From the NCBI GenBank assembly GCA_900550345.1, contig URRX01000090.1, positions 1-5,995 of the forward strand: a DNA stretch of 5,995 bases, written 5' to 3'. Each line of letters starts with the position of its first letter. The first letter of the stretch is position 1. Positions 5,009 to 5,995 of the stretch are shown here, one piece after another. A program made the translations under genes and the position numbers. A model generated the notes under the pieces. That model ran no database searches. It was not told where the DNA came from and saw only the letters and a program-made list of their open reading frames with translations. Source of the stretch: an uncultured Anaerococcus sp. (GTDB lineage: Bacteria > Bacillota > Clostridia > Tissierellales > Peptoniphilaceae).

Positions 5009-5995
5009 TTATTCTATCATTGCTTTTACAAATGATTTAGAATCGAATTTTTCTAAATTATCTATACCTTCTCCAACACCAATATACTTAACAGGTACTT
5101 CTAATTCAACTTGAAGAGGAAAAATAACTCCACCTTTTGCAGTTCCATCAAGCTTAGTTAATATCAAGCCTGAAATATCACATACATTTTTAAATTCTCT
5201 TAATTGGCTAATTGCATTTTGACCAGTAGTTGCATCTAAAACTAATAGATTTTCTCTATTCGCATTATTTGCATGAGTTGATATAGTCCTGTTAATTTTT
5301 TCTAATTCATTCATCAGATTTTTTTTGTTATGAAGTCTTCCAGCTGTATCACAAATTAGTATATCTGAACCATTAGATTTTGCTGCTTGAATTGCATCAA
5401 AAATTACAGCAGATGGATCTGATCCTTCTTTATGTGCTATCATTTGAGTATTTGATTCTTTTGCCCAAGAGCCTAGTTGCTCTATTGCTGCAGCTCTAAA
5501 AGTATCAGCTGCTGCTAATGTAACTTTGTGTCCTTCTTTCTTCAAATTATTTGCAAGCTTTCCTATTGTTGTAGTTTTTCCAACACCGTTTACACCTATA
5601 ACTAAAATTACTGTCAACTTACCATCTGTTATATTTAGATCATTATCCAAATTTTTCTCATCTAATTTATTTTCCATTATCTCTTTTAATAGCGGGAAAA
5701 TTTGATCTGCATTTTTTATTGATTTTTCTTTGATTTGATCTTTAAGTTCATCAACAATTTCTATAGTAGATTGCATTCCTATATCTGCAGATATAAGAAT
5801 TTCTTCCAACTCTTCATATAAATCATCATCTATTTTAACATTTGCTGTAAATAGATTTTTTAATTTTGATGAAAATTGTTCACGAGTTTTAGTAAGCCCT
5901 TTAGATATTTTTTCAAAAAAACCTAATTCTTCTTCGAAATTTTCGTTTATAATATTGTTCTCTTCGTCTTCTTTAGATTTTGAATTTTTTTGATC
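5009..5995 (-). CDS. ftsY: Signal recognition particle receptor FtsY (5' end beyond window)
   Basis: FtsY is the membrane-associated GTPase that docks the SRP-ribosome complex at the Sec translocon by pairing with Ffh. The visible 328 residues run open to the right edge, so the true start is outside. They contain a short, charged linker (1-23 of the fragment); the membrane-binding stretch starting LGFFEKISKGLTKTR (24-38); the N domain helices (to about 125); and the NG GTPase domain. G motifs are GVNGVGKTT (134-142), DTFRAAAIEQL (164-174), DTAGR (216-220) and TKLDGTAKGG (280-289), with the closing GVGEGIDNLEKFD at 306-318. The insert DTFRAAAIEQL and the DTAGR/TKLD pair, with an NG domain at the C-terminus and no M domain, separate FtsY from Ffh. 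A TTG at 5809 could be mistaken for a start, but conserved N-domain sequence continues well upstream of it. No terminator is visible after the stop codon. Confidence 0.97.
   Translation of the reverse strand, partial: DQKNSKSKEDEENNIINENFEEELGFFEKISKGLTKTREQFSSKLKNLFTANVKIDDDLYEELEEILISADIGMQSTIEIVDELKDQIKEKSIKNADQIFPLLKEIMENKLDEKNLDNDLNITDGKLTVILVIGVNGVGKTTTIGKLANNLKKEGHKVTLAAADTFRAAAIEQLGSWAKESNTQMIAHKEGSDPSAVIFDAIQAAKSNGSDILICDTAGRLHNKKNLMNELEKINRTISTHANNANRENLLVLDATTGQNAISQLREFKNVCDISGLILTKLDGTAKGGVIFPLQVELEVPVKYIGVGEGIDNLEKFDSKSFVKAMIE

Noticed and set aside
5013..5036. Hairpin at the ftsY stop (ATCATT with AATGAT) as a terminator
   Set aside because: Only 6 bp with a 9-base loop, lying within the coding sequence and without a following T tract.
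5807..5809. TTG at 5809-5807 as the start of ftsY
   Set aside because: The same frame stays open for 62 more codons to the window edge and encodes conserved FtsY N-terminal sequence including LGFFEKISKGLTKTR, so this TTG is an internal leucine codon.
1..5995. A novel defence, mobile or biosynthetic system
   Set aside because: Every substantial open frame matches a well-known housekeeping or transport family, and there are no direct-repeat arrays, integrase or transposase motifs, or unassigned long ORFs.

Overview
The window looks like a stretch of chromosome from a low-GC Gram-positive bacterium (Firmicutes/Bacillota). The base composition is strongly AT-rich, third codon positions favour A/T, AGGAGG-type ribosome binding sites are frequent, and the CysE and CysK proteins resemble the Firmicutes type. 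An anaerobic coccus of the Tissierellia (Anaerococcus, Peptoniphilus, Parvimonas, Finegoldia and relatives) is my best guess, but it rests on general impression rather than a database match. Every gene is on the minus strand, so transcription runs from high to low coordinates.

Reading in the direction of transcription, the window opens with the 3' part of ftsY (SRP receptor GTPase), cut by the right edge. A sigma-A-type promoter with an extended -10 lies immediately after its stop codon. It should drive rpsB (ribosomal protein S2) and tsf (elongation factor Ts) through a roughly 100-nt leader that can fold into nested helices. A strong intrinsic terminator closes the rpsB-tsf unit. A second promoter, whose -35 box sits inside an inverted repeat, should drive cysK and cysE. 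These encode the two steps that make cysteine from serine, acetyl-CoA and sulfide, and the genes are one base apart. A long terminator-like hairpin follows cysE and abuts the ribosome binding site of an ABC exporter half-transporter gene. The stop of that gene overlaps the start of a further gene, of which only ten codons are visible, probably the partner half-transporter.

Functionally this is mostly housekeeping: protein targeting to the membrane, translation, cysteine synthesis and an export pump. The CysE-CysK pair is a direct pathway. The ABC pair may be co-transcribed with it by readthrough, but nothing in the sequence ties its substrate to cysteine.

I found no mobile element, CRISPR array, RNA gene, phage gene or obviously novel system. 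No gene-free stretch exceeds 300 bases; the longest are the two of about 140 bases upstream of rpsB and cysK. The points most worth a second look are the rpsB leader fold, the Asp-for-Glu Walker B of the ABC subunit with its overlapping neighbour, the hairpin between cysE and the ABC gene, the inverted repeat over the cysK -35 box, and the short C-terminus of CysE.
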